DNA of 64,000 bases, from the NCBI GenBank assembly GCA_020403455.1, contig JADBXP010000016.1, positions 62,001 to 126,000 of the forward strand, given 5' to 3'. Within the stretch, counting starts at the first letter, position 1. Each line of letters opens with the position of its first letter. Positions 1 through 8,188 of the stretch are shown here, in pieces. The position numbers were made by a program, and so were the translations under genes. The DNA comes from Chitinophagaceae bacterium (GTDB taxonomy: Bacteria > Bacteroidota > Bacteroidia > Chitinophagales > Chitinophagaceae). A model generated the notes under the pieces. It did not search any database. It saw nothing but the letters and a program-made list of their open reading frames with translations, and was not told the DNA's origin.

Positions 1-1468
1 AATGACGCAGGCGTTGGATAACACTGATCAACTCGCGGATCTCTTCCACAATCTTATCCTGTTCCATGCCTGTCAGTCGCTGCAAACGAAGTTCCAGGAT
101 GGCTTTGGTCTGTGCTTCGGTGAAACCTGGCTCTTCCGTATATACATTCGCAGGAAGGTCTCCAAGGAAGGCAGGGTTTAGTATCCAGTTCCCTTCACGG
201 CTTTTTTCCATCAAAGAAATCCTTGCCTCATCGGGTGTTTTGCTGGCTCTGATCAGTGCAATGACTTCATCTATGTGATCCAATGCTTTGAGGTATCCTG
301 CTAAAATGTGAGCACGCTCCTCCGCTTTTCTCAATTCAAATCTGGAGCGACGAATCACCACGTCCATCCGGAAGTCAATGAACTCCGCAACCATCATTTT
401 GAGGTTCATCAAACAGGGTCTTCCCTTACTGATGGCCACATTATTGATGCCGTAACTGGTTTGCAGTTCTGTGTATTTATACAGTTGATTGATGATCACC
501 TGGGCAACTGCATCTCTTTTAAGATCAAGTACAATGCGGGTTCCTTCCCGCATGTTACTCTCATTGTTCACGTGAGCAATGCCTTCAACTATTTTCTCAT
601 TGACCAGTTGTCCGATGCGGTTGGTGAGCACGTCTCTGTTCACCTGGTAGGGTACTTCGGTGATTACGATTTGTTCTCTACCACTTTGTTTGGTATCGAC
701 ATGGCATCGGCCACGCACCACTACCCTACCTCTTCCTGTGCGGAAAGCTTCTTTTACGCCTTCCATCCCAAAAATGATTCCACCTGTCGGGAAATCCGGC
801 GCTTTGATGTGTTGCATCAACTCATCAATCGTAATATCCCGGTTTTGGATGAAAGCGATGCAGGCATCTACTGATTCACGCAGGTTATGTGGCATCATGT
901 TGGTAGCCATACCAACTGCAATACCTGATGATCCATTCACCAACAATTGTGGTATGCGAGTAGGAAGTACAGTAGGTTCCTCCCTGGAGTCGTCAAAGTT
1001 CAATTGAAAATCTACTGTTTCCTTGTCGATGTCTTCCAACATCGCTTCAGCCACTTTCTCCAGACGTGCTTCAGTGTATCGCATGGCTGCGGGCGGGTCA
1101 CCATCCTGGTTACCAAAGTTACCCTGTCCGTCCACCATCGTGTACCTTAGGGTCCAATCCTGTGCCATTCTCACAACGGTATCATAGATAGACGCATCAC
1201 CATGGGGGTGGTATTTACCCATCACTTCTCCCACAATGGATGCCGATTTTTTGTAGGGCTTATTGCTGTTGTTCCCGAGTTCATTCATGGCGAATAGAAC
1301 TCTTCTGTGGATTGGTTTAAAGCCATCCCTGACATCGGGTAAGGCCCTTCCGACGATTACTGACATGGAATAATCGATGTAAGCAGTCTTCATCTGCTCC
1401 TCGATATTCACCTTAATGATCCGGTCGTTGTCCTGAGTAACTTCAGGTGTAAAATTTTCCTCTGACAT
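1..1468 (-). CDS. gyrA: DNA gyrase subunit A, N-terminal part (runs off left edge)
   Basis: Type II topoisomerase breakage-reunion subunit that introduces negative supercoils together with GyrB. About 489 codons from the ATG at 1466-1468 are present; the rest lies outside the window. Directly visible are the N-terminal TAYIDYSMSVIVGRALPDVR block containing the catalytic tyrosine region, KPIHRRVLFAMNELG, GKYHPHGDASIYDTVVRMAQ (the quinolone-determining loop) and the tower-domain segment ending in ELISVIQRLR. The residue aligned with E. coli Ser83 is alanine, while Asp87 is kept. ParC is the main alternative, but the TAYIDYSMSVI and VGRALPDVRDGFKP wording is typical of GyrA. The gene is monocistronic as far as visible, with a short leader on its 5' side. 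Confidence 0.95.
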   Translation of the reverse strand, partial: MSEENFTPEVTQDNDRIIKVNIEEQMKTAYIDYSMSVIVGRALPDVRDGFKPIHRRVLFAMNELGNNSNKPYKKSASIVGEVMGKYHPHGDASIYDTVVRMAQDWTLRYTMVDGQGNFGNQDGDPPAAMRYTEARLEKVAEAMLEDIDKETVDFQLNFDDSREEPTVLPTRIPQLLVNGSSGIAVGMATNMMPHNLRESVDACIAFIQNRDITIDELMQHIKAPDFPTGGIIFGMEGVKEAFRTGRGRVVVRGRCHVDTKQSGREQIVITEVPYQVNRDVLTNRIGQLVNEKIVEGIAHVNNESNMREGTRIVLDLKRDAVAQVIINQLYKYTELQTSYGINNVAISKGRPCLMNLKMMVAEFIDFRMDVVIRRSRFELRKAEERAHILAGYLKALDHIDEVIALIRASKTPDEARISLMEKSREGNWILNPAFLGDLPANVYTEEPGFTEAQTKAILELRLQRLTGMEQDKIVEEIRELISVIQRLRH

Positions 1469-1533
1469 GCTTCTCTCGATTGAGCCCACCGGCGTTTTTC
1501 AGGCCTTCCTAAGAGGGCTGGTCCGGGGGTCAG

Positions 1534-1541
1534 CGAAGATA
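1534..1541 (-). promoter_or_regulatory. candidate -7 element (TATCTTCG) upstream of gyrA
   Basis: On the minus strand this reads TATCTTCG, one base from the Bacteroidota -7 consensus TAnnTTTG. It lies about 65 nt before the gyrA ATG. I see no convincing TTG at the usual -33 spacing, so the call rests on one element. The 273-bp gap to the divergent gene at 1742 holds nothing else I recognise. Confidence 0.35.
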
Positions 1542-1741
1542 CTTTTTTTTAGGCTGAGGGGGGAAAAAACAAGTAAAAAAACACCCCTGTTTTATCCACA
1601 AAAAAGAACATTTTTCCACCCTCGATTTTAGTGCCTTTTTGAAGAAAAAAAACTTGTTTCTTCCTTCCCGTTATTATTCTCGCCGAATGACCCTTTGTTT
1701 AGTATTTTTACACCTATTTTGACCTCTTTCACAACAAATTC

Positions 1742-3052
1742 ATGTCATCACCCCATATCTTATTGTTAGGTGCCGGGAAGTCTGCTTCCACCTTAATTCA
1801 ATACTTGCATTCGATTGCAGAAAAGGAACATTGGCAGGTTACGGTGGCCGACAAAGACCTGGATACAGTGCAGAAAAAACTTTTGCCCTATCCTCATTTA
1901 ACTGCCTCCCCCATCAATATTGATAATCGTGAACAGCGTCAACTTATCATTGGAAAAGCCAACCTGGTTATTTCCTTGCTTCCTCCCCCACTTCAGATAT
2001 TAGTCGCAACCGACTGTTTGGATGCGGGTAAGCATTTTTTTTCAGCTTCTTATACCGACCCTTCACTCCTTCCCATGGCAGGCGCCATTGCCGATAAAAA
2101 TCTTCTATTTCTGATGGAGATGGGTTTAGATCCCGGGATTGACCACATGAGTGCGATGGAATTGATTCATCGTATCCGTTCTACAGGAGGAAAAATCACC
2201 GGCTTTGCCTCCCATTGCGGTGGTTTGGTTGCCCCTGCCAGTGATGATAACCCCTGGCACTATAAATTTTCATGGAATCCTCGAAATGTTATCCTTGCCG
2301 GTAAAGCAGGGGCTGTTTTTCAACAAAACGGAAAAGTTACCAAGATTGGGTACGAGGAATTATTTTCCTTTCATCAACCTGTTCAAATAGATGGAATTGG
2401 TGAATTGTCTACTTACCCTAACAGAGACTCACTTTCCTATATGCCGCTGTATGGTCTTGAAGAGGCCGAAACATTCATCCGTACCACTCTTCGTTATCCT
2501 TCATTTTGCCGGGGCTGGCAATGGTTGATCCATCTGGGTTGCACCCGGGAGGGGAATATAATTTTGACGGAAGGACTAACACATCGTGCCTATTTTCAAC
2601 AACATGTAAATAATTCAGGTTACAAGCGGGAAGATCTGCCATCAGATCTTATCCCTTTGTTCCAATCTATTGGCTGGGAAGATGATGCACTTGTTGAATG
2701 CAATTCCGGAAGTTCAGCTGACATTTTACAATGGATTTTAGAAAAACGCTGGTCACTTCAATCCGGTGATAGAGATATGATTGTGATGTTGCACGAACTG
2801 GATTACCTCTCCGGAAATAAAAAATTTCGGTTGGAATCACAATTAGTAGTCGAGGGTGATGACAGTTTACATACTGCTATGGCCAAAACAGTGGGCTTAC
2901 CACTGGGTATTGCTGCGGTTCTCACGTTGAAGGGTGTAATACAGAGCAGAGGGTTACATGTCCCCGTTCAACCCGATATTTATCAACCAGTTTTACAGGA
3001 ACTAGAAAAACAGGGAATCCGCTTCAAGGAAAAGTTACAGGAAGTGAATTAG
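1742..3052 (+). CDS. saccharopine dehydrogenase family protein
   Basis: NAD(P)-dependent oxidoreductase of the saccharopine dehydrogenase/reductase family (436 aa). The N-terminus has a Rossmann nucleotide-binding loop, ILLLGAGKSASTLIQYL (residues 5-21), followed by the VADKD acidic end of beta-2. The middle carries the family's DPGIDHMSAMELI segment, and the remainder matches the substrate-binding domain in length. In lysine metabolism such enzymes make or cleave saccharopine, but Bacteroidota usually make lysine via diaminopimelate. The physiological substrate is therefore uncertain. The stop codon interleaves with that of the convergent RNase R gene (TTAG at 3049-3052). Confidence 0.85.
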   Translation: MSSPHILLLGAGKSASTLIQYLHSIAEKEHWQVTVADKDLDTVQKKLLPYPHLTASPINIDNREQRQLIIGKANLVISLLPPPLQILVATDCLDAGKHFFSASYTDPSLLPMAGAIADKNLLFLMEMGLDPGIDHMSAMELIHRIRSTGGKITGFASHCGGLVAPASDDNPWHYKFSWNPRNVILAGKAGAVFQQNGKVTKIGYEELFSFHQPVQIDGIGELSTYPNRDSLSYMPLYGLEEAETFIRTTLRYPSFCRGWQWLIHLGCTREGNIILTEGLTHRAYFQQHVNNSGYKREDLPSDLIPLFQSIGWEDDALVECNSGSSADILQWILEKRWSLQSGDRDMIVMLHELDYLSGNKKFRLESQLVVEGDDSLHTAMAKTVGLPLGIAAVLTLKGVIQSRGLHVPVQPDIYQPVLQELEKQGIRFKEKLQEVN

Positions 3053-5046
3053 TTTTTTTGCTTTTTCCCTTCCTTCTTGTGGTTATCATTTTTTATAACC
3101 CATTCATAATCGAGTTGTCGCTTGTCCAAATTAGCAGCAACAACACGAATGGTTACTTTATCACCCATTCTGAAAACCCTTCCGCTTCTTCTTCCGGTAA
3201 GGCAAAAATCATCTTCCTGTAAGCGGAAATCATCATAATCAGTTAAACTGAGTATACTCACCAATCCCTCACATTTATAATCTATCGTTTCCACCCAAAA
3301 ACCGAAAGAAGCAACCCCGCTTATTACACCATCCAAGATTTCACCCAAATGATCTTGCATGAATTCCACCTGCTTGTACTTATTTCCGGCACGTTCACAT
3401 TCCATGGCTGCTCTTTCCCGCTCACTGCATTGTATGCATTTTTCGTCCATTTTTTTATCCGGACGAACTTTCCCATCTAGCACCTGCTGCAAAATTCTGT
3501 GTACCAAAATATCAGGATAACGGCGAATGGGAGAAGTGAAATGGCAATACAAATCGAATGCTAGTCCGTAATGTCCGATGTTTTTGGGAGAATATACAGC
3601 TTTGGACATTGTTCTGATACCTAATTGCTCCAACACATGTTGTTCGGGTTTTCCAACAACATCATCGAGCATTTGATTGAAACTGTTGGCAATGGCTTTG
3701 GAAGAACTAACATTGAACGTATGTCCATATTTTTTGGCGAAGACCATGAAAGGAGCCAATCTTTCTTTGTCGGGCTGGTCATGTATCCGATAAGGGAATG
3801 GAATTGGCTGATGATTCACTTCGATGCCGGCAACTTTTTCGGCCACATGTCGATTGGCGAGTAACATGAATTCCTCGATTAACTGATGAGACTCTTTGCT
3901 TTCCTTTACAACCACCCCTATTGGCTTTCCTTTTTCATCCAGTTTAAATCTAATTTCCTGAGAAGAAAAGCGGATAGCCCCTTTGGCGAATCTTTTTTTA
4001 CGCAACTTCTGGGCCATGTGGTGGAGTGTGATAACCTCTTGCTGATAAGTTCCTGATTCACTGTCGATAATTTCCTGCACATCTTCATACGTGAAGCGGT
4101 GATCAGAATGTATGATCGTTCTACCAAGCCAGCAAGAGCGAACCTCTCCACGCTGATTGATTTCAAATACAGCAGAGAAACAAAGTTTGTCTTCATGAGG
4201 CCGGAGCGAACACAACTCATTCGATATGGTTTCTGGCAACATAGGATTTACCCTGTCGGGAAGGTAAACGGAGGTTGCTCTGCGGTAGGCCTCTTCATCC
4301 AGGACTGTTTCCGGTTGAATATAATGACTTACATCAGCGATGTGCACGCCTACTTCCCACCAGCCATCAGATAAAAACCTGATAGAGAGGGCATCATCAA
4401 AATCCCTGGCATCAACGGGATCGATGGTAAATGTTAATATGGATCGGAAGTCTCTGCGCCGGTTGATTTCTTCTTCACTGATTTGTTCGGGCAACCGGGC
4501 TGCTTCTTCCAATACTTCATCAGGGAATACCAATGGGAATCCATTTTGAGCAATGAGTTCTTTCATGGCGGCATCATTTCTGTCTTCAGGTAGCAGAACG
4601 CCAATTACCTCCCCCACCGGTTTTTTATCCTCCCTTTCCCACTTAACCATACGAACCACCACCCTGTCTTTATGCTTGGCACCCATGGTGGATGAAAGAG
4701 GAATGAACAAATCAGGCATCGGCTTATCGGAGTCCGGAATGAAAAAAGCATGATTGGTTGACAATTGTAGGTATCCGATGAATTCGGTTTGCCGGCGGGT
4801 GACAACTTCTGTTATCTTCCCCTCACGTTTTCCTGTTCTTGGATTTTGTTTGGTTACTTTGACCCTGACCAAATCACCATTGAGTGCCGTATTGAAATCG
4901 CCCGGCTTGACCATTACATCGCTCCCATCTTTTTCAATGATAACATACCCCATGCCTGAACGCGTAATTTCCAAACGACCTTTGATGATACCATGGGAAA
5001 AAGAGTTACTCCCGGTGCGATTTTTATTGATCTTTTTTTTCTTCAT
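3049..5046 (-). CDS. rnr: ribonuclease R (RNase II/RNB family exoribonuclease)
   Basis: 3'-5' processive exoribonuclease that degrades structured RNA. The 665-aa product has a lysine-rich N-terminus (MKKKKINKNR), cold-shock-like domains, and the RNB catalytic core TIDPVDARDFDDALSI (residues 207-222). Asp209, Asp215, Asp217 and Asp218 match the metal-binding aspartates. An S1 RNA-binding domain follows near residues 570-650. It is shorter than E. coli RNase R (813 aa), mainly at the N-terminal helix-turn-helix and C-terminal basic tail, as is usual in this phylum. It is the last gene of a minus-strand operon. Its start overlaps the 3' end of lpxK by 23 bp, which suggests translational coupling. 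Confidence 0.93.
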   Translation of the reverse strand: MKKKKINKNRTGSNSFSHGIIKGRLEITRSGMGYVIIEKDGSDVMVKPGDFNTALNGDLVRVKVTKQNPRTGKREGKITEVVTRRQTEFIGYLQLSTNHAFFIPDSDKPMPDLFIPLSSTMGAKHKDRVVVRMVKWEREDKKPVGEVIGVLLPEDRNDAAMKELIAQNGFPLVFPDEVLEEAARLPEQISEEEINRRRDFRSILTFTIDPVDARDFDDALSIRFLSDGWWEVGVHIADVSHYIQPETVLDEEAYRRATSVYLPDRVNPMLPETISNELCSLRPHEDKLCFSAVFEINQRGEVRSCWLGRTIIHSDHRFTYEDVQEIIDSESGTYQQEVITLHHMAQKLRKKRFAKGAIRFSSQEIRFKLDEKGKPIGVVVKESKESHQLIEEFMLLANRHVAEKVAGIEVNHQPIPFPYRIHDQPDKERLAPFMVFAKKYGHTFNVSSSKAIANSFNQMLDDVVGKPEQHVLEQLGIRTMSKAVYSPKNIGHYGLAFDLYCHFTSPIRRYPDILVHRILQQVLDGKVRPDKKMDEKCIQCSERERAAMECERAGNKYKQVEFMQDHLGEILDGVISGVASFGFWVETIDYKCEGLVSILSLTDYDDFRLQEDDFCLTGRRSGRVFRMGDKVTIRVVAANLDKRQLDYEWVIKNDNHKKEGKKQKN

Positions 5047-6127
5047 GGTTGGATAGGATTGGGAATTGTTGAATGAAATTGGTGATCAGCTCATTAAAAA
5101 AAATGGCTTCTCCGAAAAGAAAGCAATGTTGAATGGGGAGAACATAGAGAGGAATTTTTTCGAGTTGTTGCTGAAATTTTAAAAGTCGCACAGCATCTTT
5201 TTCCGTTGTCAGTATGAGCTTGTCTCTTCCGGAAATTCTGCTGTACTGTAGTTGTATCTCATTCAAATCATCGATGGAGAAGATATGGTGATCAGCATAA
5301 TCCAATTGTTGATAGCTATGAACTCTATCGTGGAGGAAATCTTTTAGAGGCGCAGGATTAGCAATACCACAGACCAGCAATACTTCATCTCGCTGCGTCA
5401 GGTGCCATTCATCTTGTTGATTGAATATATGATAAGGTGTGCCATAATTTATAAACGTAAAAAAGACCCGTTGGTGCGGAAGGGGATTCAACCGACGAAT
5501 GATCTGTTGCTTTTGTTCAGGTGATAAATCGGGTGGACATTTAGTCACAACAATGATTTCCGCTCTTGCTGCCGCCTTTTTTTCATCCCGCAGATCACCG
5601 GTTGGCAAGAAAATATCGTCGCAGTATAAATTAGAAAATTCAGTCAGCAGAATATTACAACCCGACACCACTTCTCTGTGTTGGAAAGCATCATCTAATA
5701 CGATGGCCTGTAGTTCCGGAATATCCTGTAATAGATAAGAAATACCCACAAGTCTTTCTTCACAAACAGCCACAGCAACATCCGGAAACTTCAGGTGAAA
5801 TTGCATGGGTTCATCGCCTATTTCTAGAGCGGTGGTGTAGCCCCCTGCCAAAACATATCCTTTGGTTTTTCGCTTGTATCCCCGGCTTAACACTGCTACC
5901 TTGAATTTCAGGTGCAATACCCCAAGGATGTATTCCACCATGGGAGATTTTCCTGTTCCGCCAACAGCCAAGTTACCCACTGTTATAAGTGGAAAATGGA
6001 AGGTAGAGGAGGGAAGATATTTTTTATCGAACAACCAGTTTCTCAACTTCACAATACCGCCATAGAGACCGGCCAGCGGCAGGAGCAATACCCGAAATGA
6101 TTTCAGGAAATTCGTGTTAAAATTCAT
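5024..6127 (-). CDS. lpxK: tetraacyldisaccharide 4'-kinase
   Basis: Phosphorylates the 4' position of the lipid A disaccharide precursor at the inner membrane. The 367-aa protein has a hydrophobic N-terminal segment (about residues 10-25) expected to sit in the membrane. The family P-loop ITVGNLAVGGTGKSP follows at residues 48-62, then VAVLSRGYKRKTKG and the DDAFQHR motif. Its 5' end overlaps the cyclo-ligase gene by 11 bp and its 3' end overlaps rnr by 23 bp, so it sits inside a tight operon. It implies a Gram-negative cell with lipid A. Confidence 0.95.
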   Translation of the reverse strand: MNFNTNFLKSFRVLLLPLAGLYGGIVKLRNWLFDKKYLPSSTFHFPLITVGNLAVGGTGKSPMVEYILGVLHLKFKVAVLSRGYKRKTKGYVLAGGYTTALEIGDEPMQFHLKFPDVAVAVCEERLVGISYLLQDIPELQAIVLDDAFQHREVVSGCNILLTEFSNLYCDDIFLPTGDLRDEKKAAARAEIIVVTKCPPDLSPEQKQQIIRRLNPLPHQRVFFTFINYGTPYHIFNQQDEWHLTQRDEVLLVCGIANPAPLKDFLHDRVHSYQQLDYADHHIFSIDDLNEIQLQYSRISGRDKLILTTEKDAVRLLKFQQQLEKIPLYVLPIQHCFLFGEAIFFNELITNFIQQFPILSNHEEKKDQ

Positions 6128-6698
6128 ACAGACGAACGGGAGTAATACAACGGCTTAAAGGTACGTCAAAATAGCCGGTATCTTCTATGTGACCGATTGG
6201 CTCAAAAAAGGAGACGCCCAATCGAATGACATCGGGTTTACAACGCTGCAAAAAGCGGTCATAATATCCCTTGCCATATCCCACCCGATGTCCATTCAAA
6301 TCGAATGCGAGCAAGGGGACCAATACGAGTTCTAAATGCCTTGGATCTACAATCTCACCTCTCTCCGGTTCCGGAATATTCCAGCGCCCCGGAATCATTG
6401 CAGAACCCGGCAGGGGCAGAAAAGCTTCCATATTTCCGGCATCATCCAGGATTTTCGGATAAGTTACTTGCAACTTAGGGTACCTGGATTGCAGGAATTG
6501 GGTTAGCAGTGCTGCATCCGGTTCACCCCATTCAGGTAAAGAAGAAAACGTCATCATTACTTTGGGGGTCTGTGGAACTGCCTTTTCGAGTTGCAGTAGG
6601 AGTCCTGCATTCATTCTTCCTTGCTCCTCAACAGTCAAATGTTTTCTTGCTTCTCTAAAATGTTGCCGTATTTTTTCTTTGGAAGCAAGGGGTTGCAT
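6117..6698 (-). CDS. 5-formyltetrahydrofolate cyclo-ligase
   Basis: ATP-dependent conversion of 5-formyl-THF to 5,10-methenyl-THF, a folate salvage step. The 193-aa protein has the conserved C-terminal signature GHRVGYGKGYYDRFL (about residues 135-149), with LVPLLAFDLNG just before it, and basic residues near the N-terminus (KEKIRQHFREARK). The ATG at 6696-6698 lies 13 bp after rsmD ends. The gene is third in the DUF3822-rsmD-cyclo-ligase-lpxK-rnr operon. Confidence 0.92.
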   Translation of the reverse strand: MQPLASKEKIRQHFREARKHLTVEEQGRMNAGLLLQLEKAVPQTPKVMMTFSSLPEWGEPDAALLTQFLQSRYPKLQVTYPKILDDAGNMEAFLPLPGSAMIPGRWNIPEPERGEIVDPRHLELVLVPLLAFDLNGHRVGYGKGYYDRFLQRCKPDVIRLGVSFFEPIGHIEDTGYFDVPLSRCITPVRLYEF

Positions 6699-6711
6699 GT
6701 CAACTAACTAT

Positions 6712-7257
6712 TTATTCGGCTATTCGTTGAAAAAAGGAAAAAACAGTCGTTCCATAATTGCGTTGGAAAACAAATCCGGGATATTGTTGATAATCATTGC
6801 GTGGGGTATGTTCCAACACAAAGTATCCACCCGGAGCAATGAGATTTCGATTTACAATAATGGTAGGCAGATCATCGATGGTGGTGAGGGCATAAGGGGG
6901 ACCAGCAAAAATAAAACCAAAGGGTTGGCTGGCAGTATTAAGATAAGCGAAAACATCGATGCGCAAAACCTGGTATCCGGTAGCGCCCAGTTTTTGTAAA
7001 TTGGTCTCAATAAACCGGTGCATGGTAGGGTCCTTTTCTACAATGACCATTTCCGGTACACCCCGGGATGCCAGTTCATAACTAATGGCTCCTGTTCCTC
7101 CAAAAAGATCAAGGATTCGGATTTCCTGCCAATTCAACCGGTGACTCAATATATTGAAAAGTCCTTCCTTGGCCATGTCGGTTGTTGGTCTCGTATGTGG
7201 CATGTGTGCCGGAGGATCGATGCGGCGTCCTCCCCATTTACCCGAAATTATTCTCAT
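6712..7257 (-). CDS. rsmD: 16S rRNA (guanine966-N2)-methyltransferase RsmD-like
   Basis: SAM-dependent methyltransferase expected to modify G966 of 16S rRNA. The start is placed at ATG 7255-7257 (MRIISGKWGGRRI), which overlaps the upstream DUF3822 stop as ATGA; the longer open frame upstream is not needed. The 181 residues include RPTTDMAKEGLFNIL, the SAM-binding motif I DLFGGTGAISYELASRG (residues 50-66) and motif IV at 118-122. Motif IV reads AGPPY, where the family normally has (D/N)PPY or (D/N)PPF. That replaces a residue normally in the catalytic pocket and deserves checking. Confidence 0.88.
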   Translation of the reverse strand: MRIISGKWGGRRIDPPAHMPHTRPTTDMAKEGLFNILSHRLNWQEIRILDLFGGTGAISYELASRGVPEMVIVEKDPTMHRFIETNLQKLGATGYQVLRIDVFAYLNTASQPFGFIFAGPPYALTTIDDLPTIIVNRNLIAPGGYFVLEHTPRNDYQQYPGFVFQRNYGTTVFSFFQRIAE

Positions 7258-8099
7258 AATAACCAGCGCTGAAGTAAATAAAAATGATGCGGCGGAAATT
7301 GTTGTTTCAATGACTGAAAAATTCCCGCTGCTGGTACGCTCAACCATTCTATGGATTGAAAAAGACCGGACAACTGATCGACCAAATCATCACTAACAGT
7401 CAATTGGCCTGAAATTTTCAAACGACATTGATTGGATGGAATTTGGCTTTGTTGCAAACCATTCAATAAATCATATAAAATATCTTCGCGTGTCGTGTAA
7501 TTAAAAGTCTGTATCACCTGTAACTGACTTCCATTCAAAAGGGTCAGAATCCATATTTTTTCTTCCAGATGTAGGAAAGCAACCTTATCAGTGACATTTG
7601 GATCAGCTAAATTATTTATCAATATCTCAGCGTACAAATGAGTGGTATCGTAGCTGGGAAATCTTTCAGTGATCCAATTATGGATACCTTCCTCAATACG
7701 ATAGGCGAGCATCATTTCAAAAGATCGTGGCAATTTCTTATAACCAACCCAGCTATGGGGTTGTTCTCCATAAATCAGGTTAATCAAATCTTTGGTGGAC
7801 GAAGAACTAAACTTTGCTTCAGGTATCACCAATGCATCGGGAAAGGAAAAAGAAATGTGCCTTTCACTGAAATTGCGCCGGAGTAATTCAGATTGTCGCA
7901 AAACACTTTTGAGTGTTTCGGGCCAGTCAATATCCTCCTCCTTTTTAAATATCTCCAAAGCTTCTGGCATATTTTTGATACCGCTTCTTACCAATACATC
8001 AACCCGGTCAATACCCAGGTGTAGGAAAAGTTCATCATCGCCGGTATAAGATGCGGGAGGGTAATCCGGTGAGTAGATTGATAATTTTTTGACTGCCAT
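7254..8099 (-). CDS. DUF3822 family protein
   Basis: A 281-aa protein of a family restricted, as far as known, to Bacteroidota and commonly encoded next to rsmD, as here. I recognise the overall pattern: an N-terminal YxxDYPP-like segment, a central NLIYGEQPHSWVGYKKL region, and LHLEEKIWILTLLNGSQLQV resembling the ASKHA (actin/hexokinase-like) fold repeats. The function is unknown. I start it at ATG 8097-8099 (MAVKKLSIYSPDY). An in-frame ATG at 8196-8198 would overlap the divergent MATE gene and add 33 residues unlike the family. It is the first gene of the operon down to rnr. Confidence 0.75.
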   Translation of the reverse strand: MAVKKLSIYSPDYPPASYTGDDELFLHLGIDRVDVLVRSGIKNMPEALEIFKKEEDIDWPETLKSVLRQSELLRRNFSERHISFSFPDALVIPEAKFSSSSTKDLINLIYGEQPHSWVGYKKLPRSFEMMLAYRIEEGIHNWITERFPSYDTTHLYAEILINNLADPNVTDKVAFLHLEEKIWILTLLNGSQLQVIQTFNYTTREDILYDLLNGLQQSQIPSNQCRLKISGQLTVSDDLVDQLSGLFQSIEWLSVPAAGIFQSLKQQFPPHHFYLLQRWLL

Positions 8100-8188
8100 T
8101 TCGTCGAAATACACTGCAATGTTAAATAAAAAGCCAGCAAGAAATGAATTCGGGGCAGATTGAGTTAAATTGCAGCCCAATCTAAAAT

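Noticed and set aside
308..874. 188-codon plus-strand frame near the left edge
   Set aside because: It is antisense to gyrA and matches no family.
66..1150. Plus-strand open frames over the left edge
   Set aside because: They are antisense shadows of gyrA, whose minus-strand translation is unmistakable.
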